Shown here: one piece after another, positions 7,851 through 16,064 of the stretch
How positions within the stretch are numbered: the first letter of the stretch is position 1
How the letters are laid out: each line of letters starts with the position of its first letter
The notes under the pieces: model-generated
What the model saw: only the letters and a program-made list of their open reading frames with translations
What the model was told of the DNA's origin: nothing
The model's database searches: none
Made by a program: the position numbers and the translations under genes
Assembly: GCA_021203005.1 (NCBI GenBank)
Contig: JAJQCB010000173.1
Span: 1-37,862, forward strand
Direction: 5' to 3'
Length of the DNA: 37,862 nt
DNA from: Clostridiales bacterium
Lineage (GTDB): Bacteria > Bacillota > Clostridia > Lachnospirales > Lachnospiraceae

Positions 7851-9635
7851 GTCCGGTTCATCTGCAAACCGCTCTATATAAGCCTCGCACTGGGCGTCCT
7901 CCCCCGAAAGTGCCCGGAATGCGGCAATCGTATCCATGACCTCCTCCTGGTTCGGATTCACAATAGGGAAATCCAGCCCGCAGCACAGAGCCTGTGTCAG
8001 GAAATTCGTCGTAATCTGAATCCGCTTCGGCAATCCGAAAGAAATATTGCTGACGCCAAGGACACAGTGAAGCCCCAGCTTTTCATGCACCATTCGCACG
8101 GCTTTTAATGTCTCCACAGCCTGTTCCTGCTGCGCGGAAATCGTGAGTGTCAGACAGTCGATCAGAACATCTTCCCTGGGAATACCAACCGCAAGGGCTG
8201 TATTCAGAATCTTTTCTGCCAGACGAAAGCGCTCTTCAGCACTGTCCGGAATGCCTGATTTGTCCATCGTCAGCCCGACTACCGCCGCACCATATTTTTT
8301 CACGATAGGAAGAATCTTCTCCAACACTTCATCTTCCGCGTTGACAGAATTGACAATCGCTCGTCCGCTGCAGGCTCTTAAGCCCGCCTCGATCGTTGCC
8401 GGATCGGAGGAATCAATCTGCAGCGGAAGACTCACGATGCTCTGCACCTCCTGCACTACTTCTGTCATCAACTCCGCCTCATCAATTCCCGGCAGGCCCA
8501 CGTTGATATCCAGGATGTCCGCACCGGCATCCGCCTGGTCAATCGCCTGCTCCACAATATAATCGATGTCGTGCTCCCGCAGCGCCTGGGCAAAACGCTT
8601 TTTGCCGGTAGGGTTGATCCGCTCACCGATGACACGCACGCCGCCGAAATCCACCATTTTTCTGGAAGAGCAGACGCCCCGGAGGCGGGTGTTCTTATTA
8701 TTTTTATTTAAAGGCTCCCTAATCTGTCCCTGTTTCTCCTTACCATCTCTTTCCGGAGACAGCACATCATCAGAAGTTCCGGCTTCGTCTGTCTCTGCGC
8801 TCTCCGCCTCAGCCGCCAGCCCGGCCAGTCCCGCGATAAACTCCGGCGTCGTCCCGCAGCATCCGCCGACCATGGAAACACCAAGAGAAAGGTACGGCCG
8901 CATCTGGCGGACAAACTCCTCCGCATCAATGTTGTAGCCGCCGGTGAACGGGTCCGGCAGTCCCGCATTCGGCTTCACGATCAGCGGCTTGTCCGTCCAC
9001 TTTTTCATTTCTTCTATCATAGGGAAAATTTCCTGCGGCCCGAGCGAACAGTTGATTCCCATCGCATCCACGCCCAGGCCATCCAGGGTCGCTGCCATAG
9101 CCGAAACCAGCGTGCCGGTAAACGTCCGCCCGCCGGCTTCAAAACTCATCGTCACCCAGACAGGAAGCTTCGTATTCTCCCGCGCTGCCAGGACGGCCGC
9201 TTTTACCTCATAGAGATCTGTCATCGTCTCGAACACAATGAGATCCGCCCCCGCCTGTTCACCGGTCACAGCCATCTCCCGGTATGTCTCATAAACCTCC
9301 TCAAAAGACATGGTTCCCATCGGCTCCATCAGCTCTCCGATCGGGCCGACATCCAGGGCAACTCTTACATTTTCCCCTGCGGCGCGCCGCGCGGTCGCCA
9401 CATTGACCGAGATGACCTCTTCCACACTATGTCCGGTGCCCTTCAGCTTGTGCGCGTTAGCTCCGAAAGTATTCGCATAAATGACATCACTTCCGGCCTC
9501 CACGTATTTCCGCTGGATCTCCTCCAGAATATCCGGGTGCTCCAGGCCAAAGATTTCCGGTCTTCCGCCCGGCGCAAGGCCTGCATTCTGCAGCATGGTG
9601 CCCATCGCCCCGTCCAATAGAATCAGCTTACTCAT
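7833..9635 (-). CDS. metH: Cobalamin-dependent methionine synthase, homocysteine and folate domains
   Basis: A 600-aa protein carrying the first two modules of MetH. Residues 1-~272 are the homocysteine barrel, with MSKLILLDGAMGTMLQ and the zinc ligands Cys196 (GINCSLGP) and Cys259-Cys260 (VGGCCGT). A charged linker (~275-320) follows. Residues ~328-590 are the pterin-binding barrel, starting VIGERINPTGKKRF, with LDINVGLPG and LPLQIDSSDP. It transfers the methyl group from methyl-THF through cobalamin to homocysteine. The start at 9635 is chosen because the family begins there; the longer frame upstream translates a palindromic element. The weak AAGGAA lies about 10 bases upstream. The gene ends in ADEPDEKKNE just after an A10 run; the corrinoid domain follows in the -1 frame. 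Confidence 0.9.
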   Translation of the reverse strand: MSKLILLDGAMGTMLQNAGLAPGGRPEIFGLEHPDILEEIQRKYVEAGSDVIYANTFGANAHKLKGTGHSVEEVISVNVATARRAAGENVRVALDVGPIGELMEPMGTMSFEEVYETYREMAVTGEQAGADLIVFETMTDLYEVKAAVLAARENTKLPVWVTMSFEAGGRTFTGTLVSAMAATLDGLGVDAMGINCSLGPQEIFPMIEEMKKWTDKPLIVKPNAGLPDPFTGGYNIDAEEFVRQMRPYLSLGVSMVGGCCGTTPEFIAGLAGLAAEAESAETDEAGTSDDVLSPERDGKEKQGQIREPLNKNNKNTRLRGVCSSRKMVDFGGVRVIGERINPTGKKRFAQALREHDIDYIVEQAIDQADAGADILDINVGLPGIDEAELMTEVVQEVQSIVSLPLQIDSSDPATIEAGLRACSGRAIVNSVNAEDEVLEKILPIVKKYGAAVVGLTMDKSGIPDSAEERFRLAEKILNTALAVGIPREDVLIDCLTLTISAQQEQAVETLKAVRMVHEKLGLHCVLGVSNISFGLPKRIQITTNFLTQALCCGLDFPIVNPNQEEVMDTIAAFRALSGEDAQCEAYIERFADEPDEKKNE

Positions 9636-9666
9636 GACATATAATTCCTTTCTTTTATATAACCAG

Positions 9667-9866
9667 ATGTAACTATTCACAGTCCTCCACCTCACATGCG
9701 CAAAAGCATCCGCGATGCGTCTGACGCAGCAAAAATGCTGCTCACTTTTTTGCTTATGTGGGTGAAGTTCCTGCTTCACAGGATACATCAATATCTGCAA
9801 ACAGTTTCTTACACGTCAACGTGACAATCCTGTTTGCAGATATCGATGTACTGTGAATAGTAACAT
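9667..9866. repeat. 200-bp palindromic element with 17-bp terminal inverted repeats
   Basis: ATGTAACTATTCACAGT (9667-9683) and its complement with one mismatch (9850-9866) bound exactly 200 bp. Inside are a 21-bp inverted pair (9784-9804 and 9830-9850, one mismatch) whose loop holds CACGT-CA-ACGTG (9812-9823), and further hairpins at 9706-9718 (GCATC/GATGC), 9726-9741 (GCAGCA/TGCTGC) and 9769-9783 (TCCTG/CAGGA). A longer imperfect pairing joins 9688-9706 with 9746-9764. The element fills the gap before metH and supplies the last ~19 codons and the stop of the reactivation gene. It looks like a non-autonomous MITE or REP-like element. A structured intercistronic RNA is the alternative. Confidence 0.75.
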
Positions 9867-10495
9867 TTTGAAAACATCTTGCAGTTCTCGCATCCGCGCT
9901 TTCGCAGTTCCTGCGGCTCATCGGAAATCCCCATAACAGCGGTCACCGACTTGCGGGGAACCATGATAAAATTCTCCGTCACGGTCAGACCGATTCTGCG
10001 GGAAGTATTCAGCATTTCACACATCTGTATCTGCGTTCCCAGCGGCAGATCCCCATACCCCGGGCTGAAACGGCTGGTCAGGTAACGATTTTCCCGGCTT
10101 AACTGTGCCCGGACATCTTCCTCAAAGCAGTCACAGACATTCTCCACCGCCACGCTGGCGCAGGCGTCCAGAATCAGCGCATCCGCCATATCCGTTACCT
10201 CATGCCGCATAAGCGCCTGCTCTATGTCAGCCCCCAGTGTCACCGCAAAAAGCACTGCCTCATCACAATTCTGAAGCAGCTGCCGGATATCATTCCCCTC
10301 CAGCGGGAAGCCTGTAATCGATCCTTTGTCAACAGACAGACAGCGATAGACCAGCCTCGGAGCGGCATGGCGCCTCACTTCCGCGATACATTTTTGTATC
10401 TGAGTTTCAATTTCAGGCGTAATTTCCTGCCCGCGGTGGCCGAGATACATCAGAATTTCATTGTAGTTTAAATCGATCATCCGGGCTTCGATCAT
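9809..10495 (-). CDS. Methionine synthase reactivation (SAM-binding) domain protein
   Basis: A 228-aa stand-alone version of the C-terminal activation domain of MetH, which reductively methylates oxidised cobalamin with S-adenosylmethionine. The signature is RFSPGYGDLPLGTQ, equivalent to the RxxPGYP motif of E. coli MetH, followed by LNTSRRIGLTVTENFIMVPRKSVTAVMG. The C-terminus has a Cys cluster (RGCENCKMFSKCYY). The last ~19 residues are encoded by the palindromic element at 9667-9866 and are therefore probably not ancestral. It is the first gene of the methionine operon, with a good promoter at 10548-10576. Its separation from MetH is normal in Clostridia, whose MetH lacks this domain. Confidence 0.88.
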   Translation of the reverse strand: MIEARMIDLNYNEILMYLGHRGQEITPEIETQIQKCIAEVRRHAAPRLVYRCLSVDKGSITGFPLEGNDIRQLLQNCDEAVLFAVTLGADIEQALMRHEVTDMADALILDACASVAVENVCDCFEEDVRAQLSRENRYLTSRFSPGYGDLPLGTQIQMCEMLNTSRRIGLTVTENFIMVPRKSVTAVMGISDEPQELRKRGCENCKMFSKCYYSQYIDICKQDCHVDV

Positions 10496-10547
10496 AATTC
10501 ATTTCCCTTTTGCCAAATAACCAGTACAATAGTAGGATTACGAAGAC

Positions 10548-10576
10548 ATTATACATGGTATCCTGAAAAATAACAA
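10548..10576 (-). promoter_or_regulatory. Sigma-A promoter of the methionine operon
   Basis: On the minus strand TTGTTA (plus 10571-10576) and TATAAT (plus 10548-10553) are spaced by 17 bases. It lies directly after the araD stop codon, and the predicted leader is only about 45 bases. That is too short for a SAM or cobalamin riboswitch, so regulation of this operon must use another route or upstream readthrough. Confidence 0.7.
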
Positions 10577-10582
10577 TGGGCA

Positions 10583-11284
10583 TCAGCGAGACGCCTGCCC
10601 GTAATAAGCATTTGCGCCGTGCTTCCGGTAATAATGCTTATCCTGCAGTTCCTGCGGCGCCGGCTTTACCTCCGGGTTGATCAGTTCACAGCGCGCCGCC
10701 ATCTTGGCACACTCTTCCAGAACAACCGCATTGTGAACCGCGTCATTCGCATTCTTTCCCCAGGTAAAAGGGCCGTGGTTTTTACAGAGAACCGCCGGGA
10801 CCGCCTCATAATCTTTCTTTTTTTCCTCAAAGGCATCCGCAATAAGTATTCCGGTGTTCAGCTCGTAGGCTGCATTGATTTCCTCTTTCGTCAGGTTGCG
10901 GACACAGGGAACCTCCCCGTAAATGTAATCCGCATGAGTCGTCCCGTAGCAGGGAATGTCACGTCCCGCCTGCGCCCAGCTTGTCGCCCAGGGCGAGTGG
11001 GTGTGGACAATCCCGCCAATGTTCGAAAAACGGTTGTAAAGAACCATGTGCGTGGCCGTATCAGAAGAGGGATTATACTTTCCCTCCACCTTATTGCCTT
11101 CCAGATCAACCACAACCATATCCTCCGGCGTCAGTTTTTCATATTCCACCCCGCTGGGCTTAATGACAAACAATCCCTTTTCCCGGTCAATACCGCTGAC
11201 ATTGCCCCAGGTAAAGGTAACCAGGCCGTATTTCGGCAAAAGCATATTTGCCTCATAAACTTCTTTTTTCAACTGTTCCAGCAT
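10583..11284 (-). CDS. araD: L-ribulose-5-phosphate 4-epimerase
   Basis: A 233-aa class II aldolase-family epimerase that converts L-ribulose 5-phosphate to D-xylulose 5-phosphate. The length equals E. coli AraD (231 aa). The zinc ligands are visible as [10 protein letters not shown] (His94, His96) and the later NHGPFTWG. Asp75 in NPSSDTATH is the expected catalytic acid, and [11 protein letters not shown] is the phosphate-binding start. AAGGAG lies 7 bases before the ATG. The ribulokinase gene ends 15 bases upstream, so the two form a sugar operon. L-arabinose or a related pentose is the likely substrate source; UlaF/SgbE-type paralogues acting on ascorbate-derived sugars have almost the same sequence. 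No araA or transporter is present. Confidence 0.9.
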   Translation of the reverse strand: MLEQLKKEVYEANMLLPKYGLVTFTWGNVSGIDREKGLFVIKPSGVEYEKLTPEDMVVVDLEGNKVEGKYNPSSDTATHMVLYNRFSNIGGIVHTHSPWATSWAQAGRDIPCYGTTHADYIYGEVPCVRNLTKEEINAAYELNTGILIADAFEEKKKDYEAVPAVLCKNHGPFTWGKNANDAVHNAVVLEECAKMAARCELINPEVKPAPQELQDKHYYRKHGANAYYGQASR

Positions 11285-11299
11285 AGCAGACTCCTTTTA

Positions 11300-12898
11300 C
11301 TATTTATAGTTTTCCACTGCTGCCCGCTCGATCGGCAGCCCGGCCACATACTTCTCCAGAAATGCGTCAAATCCCACCACATCCACAGCATCCGGCTCAA
11401 TCACAGAACCCTCCGAGCCTGCGAAGACACGGTCCTCCAGATAGGCGTCCAGAGACATTCCCTCACCATTCACCAGATAAGCCGCCAGAAGCGCAATGCC
11501 CCAGGCGCCGCCTTCCCCGGCCGTCTCCATCACCGCCACAGGCGCGTTCATGGCCGCCGCCATAAACTTCTGTCCTACGCCTTTCGTCTTGAACAGGCCG
11601 CCATGCCCCAGCATGGAGTCCACCTGCACGCCTTCCTCCTTCAGGAGAATATCAAGCCCGACTTTCAGCGTGGCAGCCGCGGAATAAAGGTTCGCACGCA
11701 TAAAATTGGCCAGGTTGAATTTGCTGTCCGGCAGACGCACCAGGAGCGGCCGCCCCTCGTCGAAAGCTGTGACTCCCTCGCCGGAATAATAATTGTAAGC
11801 CAGGACACCGCCGCAGTCTGCATCGCCCTCCAGCGCCTTGTTATAGAGCGTGCCGTAAAGCTGATCCACACTCACATCCACGCCAAGCTCTTCCGCGAAC
11901 TGGCCAAACAGGCTGACCCAGGCATTCAGATCGGAGGTACAATTGTTGCAGTGTACCATGGCGACCAGGTCGCCGACCGGCGTCGTCACCAGGTCCAGCT
12001 CTCTGTACACTTTTTCCAACTCTTTCTCTAATACCACCATGGCAAAAATGGAAGTTCCCGCGGAAACATTGCCGGTGCGGACTTTCACACTGTTTGTCGC
12101 CGCCATACCGGTCCCCGCATCGCCCTCCGGCGGGCAGATTGGGATTCCCGCCTCAAGAGACCCGGTCGGGTCGAGCATCCGGGCTCCAGCCTCCGTCAGA
12201 ACCCCGGCCGCCTCGCCGGCCACCAGGACGTTCGGATAAATCTCATCAAAAGTCCAGGGCATTCCCGCCTCCGCAGCGATCGCGTCAAATTTCTCTATCA
12301 TCGTCCGGTCAAAAGTCTTTGTCGACGTATCGATAGGGAACATACCGGAAGCCTCGCCGACGCCAAGCACTTTCCGTCCGGTCAGTTTCCAGTGGATATA
12401 CCCCGCCAGCGTCGTCTGGAAAGCAATGTCCTTCACATGCTCTTCTTTATTTAAAATCGCCTGATACAAATGCGCAATGCTCCAGCGCTGCGGTATATTA
12501 TAGGAAAAAAGCTCCGTCAGTTTTTCCGCCGCCTCCTCGGTAATCGTATTGCGCCAGGTCCGGAAGGGCACCAGCAGCTCATCGTTTTTATCAAACACCA
12601 GATACCCGTGCATCATAGCGCTGAATCCCATGGCCGCCAGGCGGGTCAGTTTCACGCCATACTCTGCTTCTGCATTGCGCACCAGATCGGCATACGCATC
12701 CCGCAGACCGTCCCATACCGCCTCCAGAGAATAGGTCCAGATGCCGTCCACCAGCTGATTCTCCCACTCATGATTTCCCTGCGCAATGGGAGTGTGATCC
12801 GGCGCGATCAGCACCGCCTTAATCCGGGTGGAGCCCAGTTCCACGCCCAGAATCGCCTGTCCCGCGGCGATCATCTCTTTGATTTTATTCTTATCCAA
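11300..12898 (-). CDS. FGGY-family carbohydrate kinase, probable ribulokinase
   Basis: A protein of about 532 aa of the FGGY kinase family that phosphorylates a ketopentose, most likely L-ribulose given araD 15 bases downstream. The N-terminal ATPase loop is [16 protein letters not shown]. Substrate and second-lobe motifs include [40 protein letters not shown] and the C-terminal [17 protein letters not shown]. It resembles the clostridial group annotated as ribulokinase or xylulokinase-like rather than E. coli AraB. The start is set at a TTG (12898), ten bases after AAGGGG; another TTG at 12904 is too close to that site. The upstream open frame (to 12964) has no family similarity. Confidence 0.85.
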   Translation of the reverse strand: MDKNKIKEMIAAGQAILGVELGSTRIKAVLIAPDHTPIAQGNHEWENQLVDGIWTYSLEAVWDGLRDAYADLVRNAEAEYGVKLTRLAAMGFSAMMHGYLVFDKNDELLVPFRTWRNTITEEAAEKLTELFSYNIPQRWSIAHLYQAILNKEEHVKDIAFQTTLAGYIHWKLTGRKVLGVGEASGMFPIDTSTKTFDRTMIEKFDAIAAEAGMPWTFDEIYPNVLVAGEAAGVLTEAGARMLDPTGSLEAGIPICPPEGDAGTGMAATNSVKVRTGNVSAGTSIFAMVVLEKELEKVYRELDLVTTPVGDLVAMVHCNNCTSDLNAWVSLFGQFAEELGVDVSVDQLYGTLYNKALEGDADCGGVLAYNYYSGEGVTAFDEGRPLLVRLPDSKFNLANFMRANLYSAAATLKVGLDILLKEEGVQVDSMLGHGGLFKTKGVGQKFMAAAMNAPVAVMETAGEGGAWGIALLAAYLVNGEGMSLDAYLEDRVFAGSEGSVIEPDAVDVVGFDAFLEKYVAGLPIERAAVENYK

Positions 12899-13061
12899 CC
12901 TCAATAATCCCCTTTCTTTTACAAAATGCTCGTAAGATACGATTTCAAACGCACATTGCAGCAAGTGAGAAATACTGTCCGGAATAGTTACAAATGTTCA
13001 TTCTCAAACACTGCCGCATATAGTATCAGTTTACCCTACTTTTCCGGTTTTGTGAAGATGG

Positions 13062-13090
13062 AAAAAGAGGCCGTCCCAAAGAACGACCTC
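13062..13090 (-). terminator. Rho-independent terminator of butyrate kinase
   Basis: On the minus strand GAGGTCGT (plus 13083-13090) pairs with ACGGCCTC (plus 13067-13074) with one wobble around an 8-base loop. TTTTTC (plus 13062-13066) follows. It lies ~80 bases past the butyrate kinase stop. CTCTTTT on the plus side suggests it works in both directions. The rest of the gap to the ribulokinase gene (12899-13061) shows no feature I can support. Confidence 0.8.
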
Positions 13091-13170
13091 TCTTTTGTAA
13101 TTGTATTTTATAAAGCTTCAAGTTGCTTCGCAAACACGGATACAAGCGCTCGATTTCCGGCTTTTCCCCG

Positions 13171-14241
13171 CTACTCCACTTTCACAAAAGTGTTTGCCTC
13201 TTCCTCGCCGCGCAGCACTCTGAGTCCGCCGAGCGCCAGGGATTCCATCTCGTTCTCACCCGGATATACGGTCACCGGTGCAATCCACTCGACATTCTTC
13301 TTCACCTCATTAGTGAAATACTCGGAGTATGCGATACCGCCGGTCAGCACGATGCCCTCGACATCGCCGCCCACCGTCGCAGCTTCCTCGCCGACACAAC
13401 GCGCCACATTCAGCGCCATGGCATCATAGATCAGCTTCGCGTGCTCGTCGCCGGCCTTGATCATCTTCTCCACCTCACGGCTGTCATTCACGCCCAGATG
13501 CGCAACCAGGCCGCCGCGGGATTTCAGCTTCTTGAGCATATCTTTCGTGCTCATGCCGGAATTTCCAAAGTACTTGGTAAAGGACTGGATCGGCAGCTTG
13601 CCGGAGCGCTCCGGTGCAAACGGGCCGTCCTCATCGTTGATGATATCCGCCACTTTTCCGCCGTACTGCAGGGTAACGGAGATACCGCCGCCCAGGTGAA
13701 CCACGATCAGCTTGCAATCCTTATATGCTTTATCATGCTCGCGGGCATACTTCATTGCTGCCGCACGGGTATTCAGGTTATGCCCGATTCCCTTTCTTGT
13801 CACTTCCTCCAGACCGGTAATCTTTAAGATCGGCCACATCTCGTCCACAGTCACACCGTCATAGATAAACGCCGGAATGCCGAGGGGCTTCGCGATCGCG
13901 TCCGCGATAACCGCGCCCAGATTGGAAGCGTGCTCCATGGCCGGCTTATTCTTCAGCTGCCATACCATGTCGTCATTTACGGTATACGCGCCGGCTTTGA
14001 CGGGCGGAAGCAGACCTCCGCGGGCAACGATACCGGTAAGATCCTCTAAAACGACACCTTTGTCCTTCAGCACGTCCAGAATCATATCCTTTCTGAACTC
14101 ATACTGGTCAACGATCAGATCGTACTTCGCGATCACGTCCGCTGAGTGGGAAATGCTCTCCACAAAAATCTGCTTTTCATCCTCGTAATAAGCAATCTTC
14201 GTGGATGTAGACCCCGGGTTTAAGATAAGTAATTTCTCCAT
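13171..14241 (-). CDS. buk: Butyrate kinase
   Basis: A 356-aa acetokinase-family enzyme that converts butyryl phosphate and ADP to butyrate and ATP. It has the N-terminal phosphate loop LLILNPGSTSTKIAYYE, the GIVARGGLLPPV segment, the nucleotide-binding LIVVHLGGGISVTL and the C-terminal VLTGGIAYSEYF. The length is normal for Buk. The second of two close ATG codons is chosen, because AGGAGG directly abuts the first and stands six bases from the second. No phosphotransbutyrylase (ptb) gene is adjacent, unlike the common ptb-buk pair. It is followed by its own terminator and preceded by a possible TTGCCT-17-TAAACT promoter, so it appears monocistronic. Related 2-methylpropanoate or valerate kinases cannot be excluded. 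Confidence 0.92.
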   Translation of the reverse strand: MEKLLILNPGSTSTKIAYYEDEKQIFVESISHSADVIAKYDLIVDQYEFRKDMILDVLKDKGVVLEDLTGIVARGGLLPPVKAGAYTVNDDMVWQLKNKPAMEHASNLGAVIADAIAKPLGIPAFIYDGVTVDEMWPILKITGLEEVTRKGIGHNLNTRAAAMKYAREHDKAYKDCKLIVVHLGGGISVTLQYGGKVADIINDEDGPFAPERSGKLPIQSFTKYFGNSGMSTKDMLKKLKSRGGLVAHLGVNDSREVEKMIKAGDEHAKLIYDAMALNVARCVGEEAATVGGDVEGIVLTGGIAYSEYFTNEVKKNVEWIAPVTVYPGENEMESLALGGLRVLRGEEEANTFVKVE

Positions 14242-14372
14242 TGTCATCCTCCTCCTAAAAATGATTCGTGTAATAAAAACTCCTGGTTAAAGTTTATCAC
14301 AAACACTGCCCGCAGGCAACATTTAATGCCTTTATCTTATCATATAAATTATATTTTGCACAATCCCCGATT

Positions 14373-15593
14373 TTAATATTTTGCAGCAACATTTTCTTTC
14401 ACATCGTCCCGCTGAGATTCCGTCTGTTCCGGGACATGTGTCGCAGCAAAGTGTGAAAGAAAATCAATCCTGCGCCGCAAAGCCCCGGTAATTGCCCGGA
14501 TACGGGTCTCATCCAGATATTCCTCTGCCCCGTCCGCTGACAGGACATTTTTCGCAAAATCTTCCGCATCCATCAAACCGATAAAATCAATCCAGCTAAA
14601 ATCAGATACCAGCTTCAGTTGTTCCGTGTGATGGTTTTTAAAAGGCTTGCAGATAACCCCCTTCTCTGAATACATCTGTCCGGGCATTTTATCATAACCG
14701 AGAGAAGATCCGCTGTCATAAATGGGTGCAAAGCCAATCCATTCCAGCGTCTCCGCGTTTCTCAGCACGCCGAAATTATTGAGATGCCGGTCTTCGTTTG
14801 CAATGATATAATCCAACACAATCATGCGGTCAAGAAAAGGTATGGCATCTTTAATCCCGAGTGCCTCACAGCAGCGAATCAAATGCTGATAGATGGAAGT
14901 ACTGTTGTCTTTTTTCTGTGTCTTTAAAATGCGCCATGCGGGAATCAATTCGGTATCTTCTGTGACAAAATCCCCGCACACGCTGTAAGGCAGTCCCTTG
15001 TTCCAGACAATCGTGTATGGCACGTGGGAAATTCCGAGGCGCTCCATTACCCCGGCCGCGATCACTTCGTTAAAAGGCTGCTGCTGAAACGGATTACTGC
15101 CTCCCTTTATGAGACAGCGTTTGCCGTCTATAATCTTCCACCGTTTTTTCAGATTGCCGTCTAAGGTATTGTCCGGTGAGGAAAAATCCATGACATCCGC
15201 TTTCTTATTCTCCCCAAACAAAACGTCTCCGATATCTTCTGAAAAATCATTATGAAAAAAATTAACGCCATCCCATGAGAGCGCAGAACTTTCCGGGCGA
15301 ATCCAGTATTGATCTGACAGGCTCAGACCGTAGCAGCGCGCCAAAAGCATTTTTGTATTACCAATTTCCAGTGTTTGAAGCGCCTCACGGATACCGGACC
15401 GGCTGGCCGGAATCGAGCGGTCCGTCCACCATTCATTCAATGCCGCCCTGTCAATGATCCCTTTGCGTACCGGAACACCTACCGGGAGGTGCTTTGGCGC
15501 ATACAGTGCACCGGTTTTCTGTATAAAACCGGTGACATCGTCCAACTCCAGTTCCGTGATTTCAATCCGTTTATGCATCAGCGTACATTTCAA
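14373..15593 (-). CDS. HipA-like serine/threonine kinase-fold protein, solitary
   Basis: A 406-aa protein whose C-terminal half has the HipA kinase core: the active-site segment DYIIANEDRHLNNFGVLRN with catalytic Asp268, then the metal-binding APIYDSGSSLGYD. The nucleotide-binding Lys is probably in the RCLIKGGSNPF segment. The N-terminal half (LELDDVTGFIQKTGALYAP) is seen in clostridial relatives but is not the HipA N1 domain. The start is set at a TTG (15593) with GAGGTG six bases upstream. The frame is open to an ATG at 15656 that has no ribosome site. There is no HipB-type antitoxin gene beside it, so a classical toxin-antitoxin role is not supported; a phage- or envelope-related kinase role is equally possible. 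Confidence 0.8.
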   Translation of the reverse strand: MKCTLMHKRIEITELELDDVTGFIQKTGALYAPKHLPVGVPVRKGIIDRAALNEWWTDRSIPASRSGIREALQTLEIGNTKMLLARCYGLSLSDQYWIRPESSALSWDGVNFFHNDFSEDIGDVLFGENKKADVMDFSSPDNTLDGNLKKRWKIIDGKRCLIKGGSNPFQQQPFNEVIAAGVMERLGISHVPYTIVWNKGLPYSVCGDFVTEDTELIPAWRILKTQKKDNSTSIYQHLIRCCEALGIKDAIPFLDRMIVLDYIIANEDRHLNNFGVLRNAETLEWIGFAPIYDSGSSLGYDKMPGQMYSEKGVICKPFKNHHTEQLKLVSDFSWIDFIGLMDAEDFAKNVLSADGAEEYLDETRIRAITGALRRRIDFLSHFAATHVPEQTESQRDDVKENVAAKY

Positions 15594-15659
15594 ACCGGAC
15601 ACCTCATTTCTTTCTGATATCTGTAAATACAGTTTATAACTCAGGTAATCACTCATTTA

Positions 15660-15688
15660 AATATAACAGAAAAAAGCCAGGCCGACAA
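15660..15688 (-). promoter_or_regulatory. Sigma-A promoter of the HipA-like gene
   Basis: On the minus strand TTGTCG (plus 15683-15688) and TATATT (plus 15660-15665) are spaced by 17 bases, giving a leader of ~60 bases to the TTG start at 15593. This supports the downstream start choice. Confidence 0.55.
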
Positions 15689-15731
15689 TGTATAAATCTC
15701 CGCCACTTTATAGATATTTCATAGTTATTTC

Positions 15732-15808
15732 CCTTGCGGGATTTCCCCGCAGGCGCTATCATAAGAAGGGTGCGTAAAGCAACCCTCTTTTTGTGCCGCC
15801 TCGCAAGG
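15732..15808. promoter_or_regulatory. Nested inverted repeats between divergent genes
   Basis: CCTTGCG (15732-15738) pairs with CGCAAGG (15802-15808), and AGGCG (15751-15755) with CGCCT (15797-15801). Inside lies a hairpin with a GGGT/ACCC core (15767-15786) followed on the plus strand by CTTTTT. TGCGGG/CCCGCA (15735-15751) overlaps the outer left arm, so two foldings exclude each other. This could be an attenuator in the leader of the plus-strand reductase operon, or a mobile palindrome. No plus-strand promoter upstream is convincing. The remaining stretch to 15955 is A-rich and otherwise featureless apart from a weak TATAAA or two. Confidence 0.4.
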
Positions 15809-15955
15809 CAATACGTCCTGAAAGAAAGCATCCGGGAAAACCATCCCGTAAAGAATACAGCACAAAAAACACAACATACACTATAAACTACCCGCATAAA
15901 AAGCCGAAAAAAATCAGAATTATTATAAATACACAGGCACACGAGGTACACACAC

Positions 15956-16064
15956 ATGGACTACATCTCCACAATCATCGACACAATGAAAAAAACAGGC
16001 AGCTGCCCACCCCGATCACGTCCTTTTCCGGTTTGCGGACTTCGACGACGACACGAATGAATGG
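15956..16064 (+). other. Probable true 5' end of the reductase gene, out of frame by one base
   Basis: An ATG at 15956 preceded by GAGG encodes MDYISTIIDTMKKTG. After skipping one base in the CCCC run (16010-16013) it continues as DHVLFRFADFDDDTNEWVLE, straight into the annotated frame at 16065. The latter stretch looks like the start of an adenylation domain. Without the skip the ATG frame stops at 16058-16060. The GTG at 16065 lacks a ribosome site and would begin inside the domain. Confidence 0.65.

Noticed and set aside
9636-9808. SAM or cobalamin riboswitch before metH
   Set aside because: None of the conserved core sequences (such as the SAM-I core or the cobalamin box) is visible. The structure is bounded by terminal inverted repeats, which favours a mobile palindrome.
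10619-12031. 470-codon plus-strand open frame over araD and the ribulokinase gene
   Set aside because: It is antisense to two clearly conserved genes, with His/Arg-rich composition and no ribosome site.
12899-13061. AraR-type operator or promoter before the ribulokinase gene
   Set aside because: No convincing -35/-10 pair or AraR palindrome could be found by eye.
15649-15957. 102-codon minus-strand frame upstream of the HipA-like gene, considered as an antitoxin
   Set aside because: There is no HTH pattern and no ribosome site; it runs across the structured intergenic repeats.
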